Shown here: positions 11,701 through 19,500 of the stretch, one piece after another
Position numbering within the stretch: the stretch's first letter is position 1
Layout of the letters: each line of letters starts with the position of its first letter
Source: a bacterium
Lineage (GTDB): Bacteria; Bacteroidota; Bacteroidia; Cytophagales; Cyclobacteriaceae
Direction of reading: 5' to 3'
Assembly: GCA_024743255.1 (NCBI GenBank)
Contig: JANSWY010000028.1
Location: forward strand, 1-54,972
DNA: 54,972 nt
Position numbers and translations under genes: made by a program
Notes under the pieces: model-generated
What the model was told of the DNA's origin: nothing
Database searches by the model: none
Seen by the model: the letters and a program-made list of their open reading frames with translations, nothing else

Positions 11701-14700
11701 CCTGCTTTGGAGCCTCTGATGTGTCATTTGAGACATTTGTTGCATTTACAGGATCTTTAAGAGGCTTAAATACTAATTCAATTATTGATGAATCCGCCTT
11801 CACCTATGAGTGGAGAAACTTAGATACTGATGAGGTAATTGCAAATACTAAAGATGTTAATAATCTTGGAGCAGGGAATTACAGAATATCTGTTAGCCGT
11901 GTAGGGACAGGTTGTTCTGAACAAAAAAATGTAACTGTTGGTCAACCTGTTGAACCTCTCTCTGTTGATGAAATCGAAGTATTTAATGAATCATGTAGCG
12001 GTAACAATGATGGAGCGGCAATGCTTACCATTTCTGGTGGAGCTCCTGTAGCAAATCAAAATATGAGATATTCTCTAGATGGAGGAGGAACCTTCCTCAC
12101 ACTGGGGAATGATTTTGTAATTAATGGGTTGTCAGAAGGCAACTACAATATAATTATACAAAATGGTGAAGGATGCCAGGCATCAGATTCATTTGTAATT
12201 GATGCTTATGAATTAATTGTAGATGCTTCAATTTCTAATGAAGTATCATGTTTTAATGGTGCTGATGGAGAAATAACGGTTGATGTTTCCATGAATTATC
12301 CTGACTTTACACTTCCTACCCAACTAGAGTATAGTTTAGACGATATCGATTACCAGGTCAGTAATGTATTCAGTGGTCTATCATCTGGGGATTATGTCAT
12401 TTATGTCAGAGATCAAAGCAATACCTTATGTACAGGAGCCTCAGGCACTGTGACAATGGAAAACCCTCTGGAGATAGTTATTGATGCGTCGATAGAATCT
12501 CAAGAGCATTGTGATTTGGGTGATGGAGTAGCCAAGGTCACAGTTACAAATGCGGTTAACCCTGTCATTACATGGCTGGATGCTGATAATAATATTGCTG
12601 ATGGAAACAATTTAGCTGCTGGGAATTACACAATTAGAGTTACTGATGATAACAGTTGTCTAAAAGAAGTTTCATTTGAAATGACCGAGGCTCCAACAAT
12701 GATATTAGCCACTACGGTTACTGAGGATACATATTGTCAATTACCACAGGGATCTGCTGAAGTGGATGTTACTAATGGTGAGGGTCCATACACATATACT
12801 TGGGTAAACGGAAGCCATACTTTAAACGGTCAGTCAGTTAGTGGAATGTATGATGGTGAGTACGAGCTCACAGTTGAGGACAGTTTCGGTTGTCAGGTTG
12901 TTACTACAGTTACTATTCAGAATGAGGAAGCATTTACAATTGAAGTTCTGGAAATTGTGGAAACAGCATGCGGAATTAGTCAGGGAGAAATCAGTTTGCA
13001 AGCCAATGGAGACTATGGGCCTTATAACTACTCATGGGATGACGGATCAACTGGTTCTTCAAGAACAGGGTTGTCAACTGGATTGTATCAGGTTACTGTG
13101 ACTGATCAAAGAGGATGTAGCCAGGACTCAATATTTTATGTTGCTCCAGAGGGCGATGTAATAACCAGTTCAGCCAATGTAATCCAACCAGTATGTGAGA
13201 ATACAGCCGGAGAGATTGAAATTACTGATGTTACCGGAGGTACAGCACCTTTCACCTATTCATGGTTTGATGAAGACCTTAATTCGATTGGATCAAATAA
13301 TTCTGTAATTTCAGGTTTGGGTGTTGGTTCATATTATGTTGCAATTGAAGATGCATCTGGCTGTGAGTTTCTTCAACCTGTAATAGTCCTTACATCCGAC
13401 ACATCTCAGGAACCATTAGCCAATGTCAGCATCTTAAATAGCCCCTACTGTGATGAGAGCAATGGAGATGTTTTAGTAGAGATGTCGACTGGAACACCTC
13501 CGTTTGAATTGATGTTAACCAATAGTCTTGCCGAAGAAGTTGCAACTATTAACACTACCGAGAACTCAGTTGAATTGAACGACCTGGGGGCGGATAATTA
13601 TGAACTGTCAATAAAGGATACAAATGGCTGTGAAATTACATCAGGCTTCTCTCTGGAAGAGTTAGATGACCCGAGTATAACAGTAGACAATATAATTGCA
13701 GCTACATCCAGCATTCCGGCAGGGTCTTTCGAAGTTTCTATTTCTGATGATCATGGTTCTGCATACCAATATTTCTTAACAGATGCAGCTTTGTCAACTG
13801 AGACCTACAGTTCATCTCCGATTGAAAATTTAACTGCTGGGGATTACACGGTATATGCTGCGAATGATGAATGCCAATCTAATACCGCACTAGTATCGGT
13901 TCCTTCCTATGATGACCTGGAACTTACTGTTGTAAGTATTCAACAAAGCACCTGTGAAAATGCACAGGATGGATCTATTGAAGTGTCAGTAAGCGGTGGT
14001 TTGGAACCTTACACATTTAACTGGAGTCATGATGCCTCAATTGATGGATCAATGGCAGATGGTTTAGATATTGGAGACTATGTTATTACTGTAGAAGATT
14101 CAATTGGATCTTCAGCAACAACCGAAATCTCTCTAAGTGTACTTTCTGATATGGAAGTAGTGAATACTGCAACAGTGGAACCACTTTGTTTTGAAGGCTG
14201 TGATGGTTCAATTGAGTTAACAATATCTGGAGGAAGTGGCAATTACAATGTCGTTTGGGACAATGGACAAAGTGGAGCTGCAATCAGTAATCTTTGCGCA
14301 GGCACATACACTGCCTACATTGAAGATCAACTCAATTCTGCATGTTTTCTGGAACACGTTGTAGTGATAAATCAACCATCAGAAATTGAGATTCAGACCT
14401 CAAACACTTCTAGTCCAAGTTGTGTGGGAGGAAGTGATGGTACTCTTACATTGACCGTCTCAGGAGGAAATGAAAGCTTTGAAATTACTTGGCCAGATGG
14501 TCAAACCGGGTTGACAGCATTTGGGCTTTCAGCGGGTTCATACAATGTAGAGGTAGTTGATATAGTTGGGGATTGTGTTCATCAATACGAGGCAGTACTA
14601 CAAGATCCGGATCCTATTTCAGTTGTGAGTGCTACATTGGTGCAACCATCATGTTACGGAGGAGCTGATGGTTCAATTACAGTTGTACTTGAAAATACCA

Positions 14701-16556
14701 CAAATCCTTTGGTGACATGGAGTAATGGAGACCAGGGTTTAATCGCTTCAAATCTTTCAGCTGGTTCTTATAGTTTTTCATTACTGGACGCAAATGGTTG
14801 TGAATTTGATTCGTCTTTCGTTTTAGGAGAACCTACAGAGATGTTACTGACTGGATTGTCAACAATAGAAACACTTTGTGCAGCTTCTAGTGATGGTACA
14901 GCAACCATTGAAGTTGAGGGGGGAACTGGAGCCTATTCTGTAGTTTGGAGTAAAGATGGTATAACGCTCTCAAGCCTTGAAAATCAACTATCTGTATCTG
15001 GATTAAGTGAAGGCATCTATTTGTTTGAAGTAACCGATGAGCAAAGCTGTCAGTTAATTGGAGAATTGCAAATGTCCTCACCAACAGAGGTGTCAATATC
15101 AGATATCGTATTGGTTCAACCTCTTTGTAATGGGGACTCAAATGGTCAGATATCAGTGGAAGCGACAGGAGGTGCAGCTCCATACTCATATTTTATTGAT
15201 GGAACAGCGTTCGATCATACTGCGACTGGACTTGCATCAGGATCATACGACATTCAAATAGTAGACTCAAATGATTGCTCCATCACAGAAACAATTGTAT
15301 TAGAGGAACCAAGACAACTTGCGATTGCATCAACCGATATTCAAAATGTTTCATGTTTTGAAGGAAGTGATGGATCCATTGAAGTAGAACTTTTTGGAGG
15401 AACAGCACCTTATGAATTTATTTGGTCCACAGGTTCAGTAGAGAGTTCAACCCACAACTTATCAGCAGGAAATCATAGTGTTACTATCACAGATGCGAAT
15501 GGGTGTGAAATCTCAGAAGAATTTACCGTTGGGCAACCTGATCCAATATCTCCAATTAATCAAGTTCTTATAGACCCAACATGCTATGAAGGTGAGGATG
15601 GTTCTATCTCACTAGGTGCTCAAGGAGGAACAGCTCCTTATCAGTTCTCTTGGGCTGGAGGTCAGGAAGGAAGTTTTATTTCAGGATTAACTGATGGAGA
15701 TTATTCGGTTACGATAACAGATGATAATGATTGTGTACAAACAGTAGAGTATTCCATTAATGAGCCTTCAGAATTATTCATTACTACTCTACCTGGTAAT
15801 ACTGTTGAAGTTTGCGATGGTGGTGATGCCATTCTGGATGGTGGTGAAGAATGGGCTCAGTATCAATGGTATCATGAGGATGAATTATTCTCGTCCGACA
15901 GAAAGGTAATGGTGGAAGATGCCGGAACTTACCAACTGACAGCATATACTGAACAAGGGTGTTCGGCAGAAGAGTCTGTCAATGTAGAGGTTACCGAGAA
16001 TCCACTAAATGCTGACTTTGTTTTTGATAGTGATATTGTAATTGGTGATACCCTAATAATTATTGATGTATCATGGCCAATCCCGGAAAGCATCCAATGG
16101 GTAATTCCTGATTCAGTAACAAGACTTTCAGCGGATGAGACGGTATTCTTTCAAAGTATAATCTTCCCAAATCCAGGAACTTACACTTTCGGAATGTACG
16201 CGTATGACGATAATTGCTTTGACTATGTAGAGAAAGTGTTTACGGTTACAGAAAGACTTTCAGAAGAAACTGCGGGAAGAGTAACACTGCTAAATGAACC
16301 TACAGTAGTAAAATCAATAATATCTCCAAACCCAGGTGATGGAAATTTTGATGTAGAAGTCAAGCTAGACAGGCCTTCTCCTGTTGAGATTAGATTGTAT
16401 GACTTTGATAGGAATTTGATCGATCATCAAAGAAAAGATAAAGGTGCAATTACCTATGAGTTCGAAGTAAGAAAACAAGGACTTGAAGCAGGAATATATT
16501 TATTAATTATTGAATCAATGGGCTCCACGAAAGTAGAGAAGATAGTAGTGAGATGA
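5700..16556 (+). CDS. Giant SprB-repeat adhesin with T9SS type A sorting domain
   Basis: About 3618 residues. I place the start at the ATG at 5700, which shares its A with the upstream TGA; a TTG one codon earlier is a weaker alternative. The N-terminus is a signal peptide ending ...LQAQ. After a unique domain of about 270 residues, roughly thirty-three SprB-type modules of 70-95 residues follow. Their pattern is P-x-C-x-G-x-x-D-G-S-I, a GG-x-x-PY core, then L-x-AG-x-Y-x-V-x-V-x-D-x-x-G-C. The C-terminal dozen modules are canonical; those in the N-terminal half are degenerate. After an Ig/PKD-like segment the protein ends in a type A sorting domain (SPNPGDGNF...EAGIYLLIIE...EKIVVR). It is known for this class that T9SS exports and anchors such proteins and that SprB is the mobile adhesin of gliding. 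A role in adhesion or gliding here is inference. Confidence 0.92.
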   Translation: MKMSRIIFISFWIVGLFLIPEILQAQTVSFSLGDNLPTHTPVTDRRIPFLRKSFDCTGQPSPCLPFEIDEFTGTHYIEDVAPVVTRTHDQTAGTHWFVQDVSSGEGYKYFGFAAGSLLSEIGYLLDDSRMATIASVLGLTRAYGVELRFVCVPDVADYRFHIPRPSNIVTINKLPDVSFVETDVSCKFDDSPDDPLELDGELELTFNIPGLWEVFVRRSDGANMELRGIEILENDVLEFRSRKAYLNGVEVTSPALVGEYDFSPGTYTLVIQSLGIVETARTWYPEIGEPNLISVGSITTSPTTCFGEPSGSITIAGSGGTPIYRYKVNDGSYTGGSSGAGTISGIEGATDHVVYVMDANGCEVSQGGVEVDDAPQIIPDISVTQMECHGQRGSITVRAAGGNPFGTSAYRFGITGPIVIYPGTGSASTSSATSLTRNNLVAGDYIVTIIDESNCSLDVTYVTIDPEPELFTLNNGSSSVNPVITDVQCHGENTGSVRVTAYGGTPPFRFKFGSESYSSASTNRQYTRSNLTAGSYAWSFLDANGCELTGTADVEEPDELVFVSTDPTAPSCLSQPSESGSFDADGTIDVEVEGATRPYQYRVDGGDWSSNQSGFTYTFTCLSAGDHIIEVRGRYDCEPYGSETVTVPNPTNTVQVAATPTAAGCTGGTNGSILVDASQGNPYSTSSYQFRLGSSGSFSSARTNITYNNLSPGDYTVCAKDENGCVDCTTVEIVVDDSRKVVLDTFNETQQLACDDGKFRGTFHNNTGNVSIVALEKMNGSAWDPVDPSTYFSLVSNTYDFIRVEELDSEGRYRLIITDGINCNDTSEAILTKTTPDITFSAVRPHVRDGDDFYFCDDTRYVRLNFSGVGSTMRVRILQGGVQQYQYTGANTTVSFETDVTGTFDVQLFPTSACTEYEEFSFGMFYETPSVTVTPKDLSCNGDGSGELAFTVTGSRETYSVSYNGTSTYQNVNASNQYTRTGLSAGSYNYRIQDGDNCIWDFPNATITQPNVLEFSTLPSFTDIDGYEILCNGGTVDVSATIAGGTANYAVSLTRSGTSGSTDDNDGDTDISFSNIGAGDYNLEVTDANNCKVDTDFTLDEPVALSSTQISSTPPVCPNADDGSFVVRAANGNAFSGGYRYEIIGLGALGVTTNTTGIDFGSYQSSLGDPNPTTAITQATFTRPQGEYIVRMTDKNGCTTDRNVTISGPSSPLTIGFSVEAASCDEIDDGVITILATQGAGSYRYYVNGAESTNADKRIFTGLDGNTDYTISIRDANDCEVSQNNVSPGIILNPVDVGIENITIPFCNSADGLDNTATIEVRGAGGKTGNFSFSLNDEFGTYVDNGTDTYTFTGVSPSVPGDHIVYVKDDVGCIGQVNATVNEAPSIQLSYDYNLDPTRTQSEYILCPGETSDLTVNVTNGNYPMSVSLSGTTEAGATYGPINRTATVSGQTLSFNDVPAGDYQVDAADHQTCETTSVLTQLRTAVKPTVSTAQGKSLRFQSGVNYHISCNAGSDGEINIVVGSGEFGDFNIELFADGTTTGQVVGVAQGETAIFSGLSAKSGGSTIDYTYEISNNLNPSCTWTYSDVINLTEPDELQLVDHYSTPGPFNGYEIDCFGNDIGYQVEFSGGIYPFTIRINDNSDGSLVDVQNVTLGSSKETLFSGLVEGSYTITLQDDFGTTCQVTDNFTLDAPPLLVPSFSDILAPSCLAGTDGSITISAAGGVPASGEYTFNITDYSLTAPLNLSGETCETIDLSSIVGSQAVFALPSGTYDFEVVDNNGCTQSLEDLVIPLRSSPLQISSVVATETSCYGGTDGTLTVQATGGTTLPGNEYKFTLTGGNLSTPYELFGVGQVTFENLESTDIVGTYEVFVEDADACCEILGYNYNENITLGTPDPVVVTLVSAETDQPDCFGGTDGSMLTIQATGGVPPYEFSTDGTNFSSSALGDKFRLTNIEGGLNYQFYVRDANYVVTQPTCVTPYDYTLPDGPQIEITVSKDNASCFGASDVSFETFVAFTGSLRGLNTNSIIDESAFTYEWRNLDTDEVIANTKDVNNLGAGNYRISVSRVGTGCSEQKNVTVGQPVEPLSVDEIEVFNESCSGNNDGAAMLTISGGAPVANQNMRYSLDGGGTFLTLGNDFVINGLSEGNYNIIIQNGEGCQASDSFVIDAYELIVDASISNEVSCFNGADGEITVDVSMNYPDFTLPTQLEYSLDDIDYQVSNVFSGLSSGDYVIYVRDQSNTLCTGASGTVTMENPLEIVIDASIESQEHCDLGDGVAKVTVTNAVNPVITWLDADNNIADGNNLAAGNYTIRVTDDNSCLKEVSFEMTEAPTMILATTVTEDTYCQLPQGSAEVDVTNGEGPYTYTWVNGSHTLNGQSVSGMYDGEYELTVEDSFGCQVVTTVTIQNEEAFTIEVLEIVETACGISQGEISLQANGDYGPYNYSWDDGSTGSSRTGLSTGLYQVTVTDQRGCSQDSIFYVAPEGDVITSSANVIQPVCENTAGEIEITDVTGGTAPFTYSWFDEDLNSIGSNNSVISGLGVGSYYVAIEDASGCEFLQPVIVLTSDTSQEPLANVSILNSPYCDESNGDVLVEMSTGTPPFELMLTNSLAEEVATINTTENSVELNDLGADNYELSIKDTNGCEITSGFSLEELDDPSITVDNIIAATSSIPAGSFEVSISDDHGSAYQYFLTDAALSTETYSSSPIENLTAGDYTVYAANDECQSNTALVSVPSYDDLELTVVSIQQSTCENAQDGSIEVSVSGGLEPYTFNWSHDASIDGSMADGLDIGDYVITVEDSIGSSATTEISLSVLSDMEVVNTATVEPLCFEGCDGSIELTISGGSGNYNVVWDNGQSGAAISNLCAGTYTAYIEDQLNSACFLEHVVVINQPSEIEIQTSNTSSPSCVGGSDGTLTLTVSGGNESFEITWPDGQTGLTAFGLSAGSYNVEVVDIVGDCVHQYEAVLQDPDPISVVSATLVQPSCYGGADGSITVVLENTTNPLVTWSNGDQGLIASNLSAGSYSFSLLDANGCEFDSSFVLGEPTEMLLTGLSTIETLCAASSDGTATIEVEGGTGAYSVVWSKDGITLSSLENQLSVSGLSEGIYLFEVTDEQSCQLIGELQMSSPTEVSISDIVLVQPLCNGDSNGQISVEATGGAAPYSYFIDGTAFDHTATGLASGSYDIQIVDSNDCSITETIVLEEPRQLAIASTDIQNVSCFEGSDGSIEVELFGGTAPYEFIWSTGSVESSTHNLSAGNHSVTITDANGCEISEEFTVGQPDPISPINQVLIDPTCYEGEDGSISLGAQGGTAPYQFSWAGGQEGSFISGLTDGDYSVTITDDNDCVQTVEYSINEPSELFITTLPGNTVEVCDGGDAILDGGEEWAQYQWYHEDELFSSDRKVMVEDAGTYQLTAYTEQGCSAEESVNVEVTENPLNADFVFDSDIVIGDTLIIIDVSWPIPESIQWVIPDSVTRLSADETVFFQSIIFPNPGTYTFGMYAYDDNCFDYVEKVFTVTERLSEETAGRVTLLNEPTVVKSIISPNPGDGNFDVEVKLDRPSPVEIRLYDFDRNLIDHQRKDKGAITYEFEVRKQGLEAGIYLLIIESMGSTKVEKIVVR
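6580..15780 (+). repeat. Coding array of about 33 SprB-type modules
   Basis: Within the giant adhesin gene, tandem modules of about 210-285 bp encode the SprB pattern. They are recognised by the recurring CxGxxDGSI and DxxGC signatures, which give pairs of Cys about 50-60 residues apart. At nucleotide level neighbouring copies are strongly diverged, so this is not a recent expansion. Modules after about nt 13,900 share a Trp at the end of the second strand (PYxxxW) that most earlier modules lack, suggesting two subfamilies. Confidence 0.85.
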
Positions 16557-19500
16557 TAAGGGGAGTAGTATATATCGCAATTTTCTGTTTGATAACCTCT
16601 ACTGGGTTTGGTCAGACATTTACTGATGCCTCAGTTACAAATTTACCTGATCTAACGGATAGTGAAGGGCACTGGTTTGAGGTAAATAATGATGGTGGTT
16701 TAGATTTTATAATAGCTGGGACAGAAGAACTTGGAGCTGATTACTTCAGAATATTTACCAATAATGGTGATGGGACTTTTGGCAACACTACAGGTGGCAT
16801 TACTACATTGACCGACATGAGGTTTGCTCTCGCAGATTTTAATCATGATGGTTTTATTGATATTCTGGTCCAGGGAGAGGATGCCAGTGGAGACCCAGTC
16901 ACAACCTACTATGAAAACAATGGGAATAGCACTTTTTCAGCAATTGATAAATCTCTCGAAAATCTGGAGGATGGTGATTTAGCGACTGGTGATTTAGATA
17001 ATGATGGAGACATTGATATTGTTCTTACAGGTAGAGACAACTCAGGATCTAGACAAACCATTGTGTATCAAAATCAATCTGGTGTTTTTACTGAGGTAAG
17101 TAATTCTTTTTCAGATGTTGCTAATGGCGAAATTAAGATCTTTGATGCTGACAATGACGGAATACTCGACGTACTAATAACTGGAGTAAACAGTGCTCTT
17201 ACAAGAGTTGCCAATCTTTACATAAATGATGGAGAGTGGTCCTTTACTCTTAGTGGAAGCAGCTTTACAACAACATCTTTTAATGATATCGAAATTGCTG
17301 ATTTCGATCTCAATGGATTCCTGGATATTGTGATAACAGGACTTTCTTTTGGTGGAGAAAGTAGTGAAATATATTATAATACCAACGGGACATTTTCCAA
17401 CACAGACATTGGACTTGAGGATTTAACATCCGGAGTAGTTGCTGCTGCGGATTTGAATGCAGATGGATATCCCGATATCCTGATCTCTGGTCAAGATGGT
17501 GGTGGGACATTGAGTCTGACCTATTTAAGGTCAGATGGTGCTGGAGGTTTTGATATTTATACAGATCCGATTGAGGAAATTAGCAATGGATTTATTCAGT
17601 TGGCTGATTTTGATGGAGATAATAATGTAGATATTCTTAATAGTGGATCTACCGAAACTTCACTTACATCAGGAGTTTTTGAAAACGATACTACCGCAAC
17701 TATAACCATGCTTTCTTCTCCGACCTCATTATCTTCAACAGTTAATGAAGATACGGTGAACCTGACATGGAACTCAGTAACCAATGCTACGTCCTACAAC
17801 CTGTATGTGAAAAACGGAACCGAAGATACTATCATAGTAATGCCAACCGCAGATACTGTATCAGGATTTGTTCGACTCGCTAACTATGGTAATGCAACAA
17901 TTGGAGATATCGCTTTATCGGGATTGCCGGAAGGTAACTACACATGGGCAGTTCAGTCTTTGAATGGAAGTAATCAGGGATCTTCATTTAGTGCTACTGA
18001 AGAATTTGAGATTTGCTATAGCGTCACCATCGGAAGTGATACTGCAATCTGTTATAATGAATCTATTTTGTTGGAAGCAGGAGAAGGAACTGATGATGTA
18101 AATTGGTATTCCACAACAGATGGTTCATTGGCTTCTTCAACATTTCAATTTGATTATACTGTTTTGAAGAAAGATACTATTGTCGCTGAAGTGAATAAAG
18201 CATTCGGTTGCACAGTTTATGATAGTATAATAATTGATGTCATCGATTTGCCAGATTTTTCGCTTGGATCGGATACAAGTGTCTGTTTTAATGAATCAAT
18301 AGAACTTAGTGTGATTGGTTTCGATTCTGTTAATTGGTTTTCAACCAATAATGGATCAACTGCTTTGTCGGAGGATGAGGAAAGTTATATTCATACCGTT
18401 ACAGAAAAAGATACTTTGATAGCTGAAGTCTTTAACAGTAGTGGTTGTGTAAATTATGATTCGATAATAATCGATGTTATTGATTTACCTTCTTTTTCGC
18501 TTGGATCAGATACTTCTATTTGTGATGGGGAAACACTTGAGCTATCTGTAAGTTCCTTGGGAATAATAGACCTGGACTCAGTTAATTGGTACTCCATGAA
18601 TTCTGGCTCAACACCAGTGTCTTTAGATCAAGAAAGCTACACACATTTGGTGTCAGAAAAAGATACAATTGTAGCAGAAGTATATAATACATCAGGATGT
18701 GTCAACTATGATTCGATAATAATTGATGTTATTGACCTTCCAACTTTTTCCCTTGGCTCAGATACCAGTGTTTGTTTTGAGGAAAGCATTTCATTTTCTG
18801 TAAGCTCCTTGGGTATTGTTGATCTTGATTCCGTGAATTGGTACACCGTAAAAAGTGGTGATGAACCAACTTTGAGAGACAGTGAGGACTATGATCATTT
18901 AGTAACTGAAACAGATACCGTGATAGCAGAAGTTTTCAATTCTTCAGGCTGTCTATATTATGACTCGATAATAGTAACCGTCATAGATCTTCCAACTTTC
19001 AGTTTAGGTAGCGATACATCAATTTGTTACAATAGTGAAATTCAGCTCTCAGTATCTGATTTAGGTATAACAAATCTTGATTCCGTAAACTGGTATTCAG
19101 TTGTGAATGATATTGCTGTTAGTTCTAATTCTGAAGATTATGATCACCTGGTCACTGAGAAAGACACTATTGTTGCAGAAGTCTACAATACCTCTGGCTG
19201 TATTGGATACGATTCTATCATCATTGATGTAATTGATCTGCCAAGTTATTCATTAGGTTCAGATACTTCTATTTGCTTGAATGAATCGATTACTTTTTCT
19301 GTAACTGATCTTGGAATAACCGATTTAGATTCTGTGAACTGGTACACCACCATTGAAGGTTTAGTGTTGAAAAATAGTGAATCTTATGAGCATGTAGTAA
19401 CGGAATTAGATACAGTAGTTGCCGAAGTTTATAATACATCCGGATGCATCGGTTATGATTCAATAATTGTAGATGTAAATGACCTACCATCTTTCGATCT

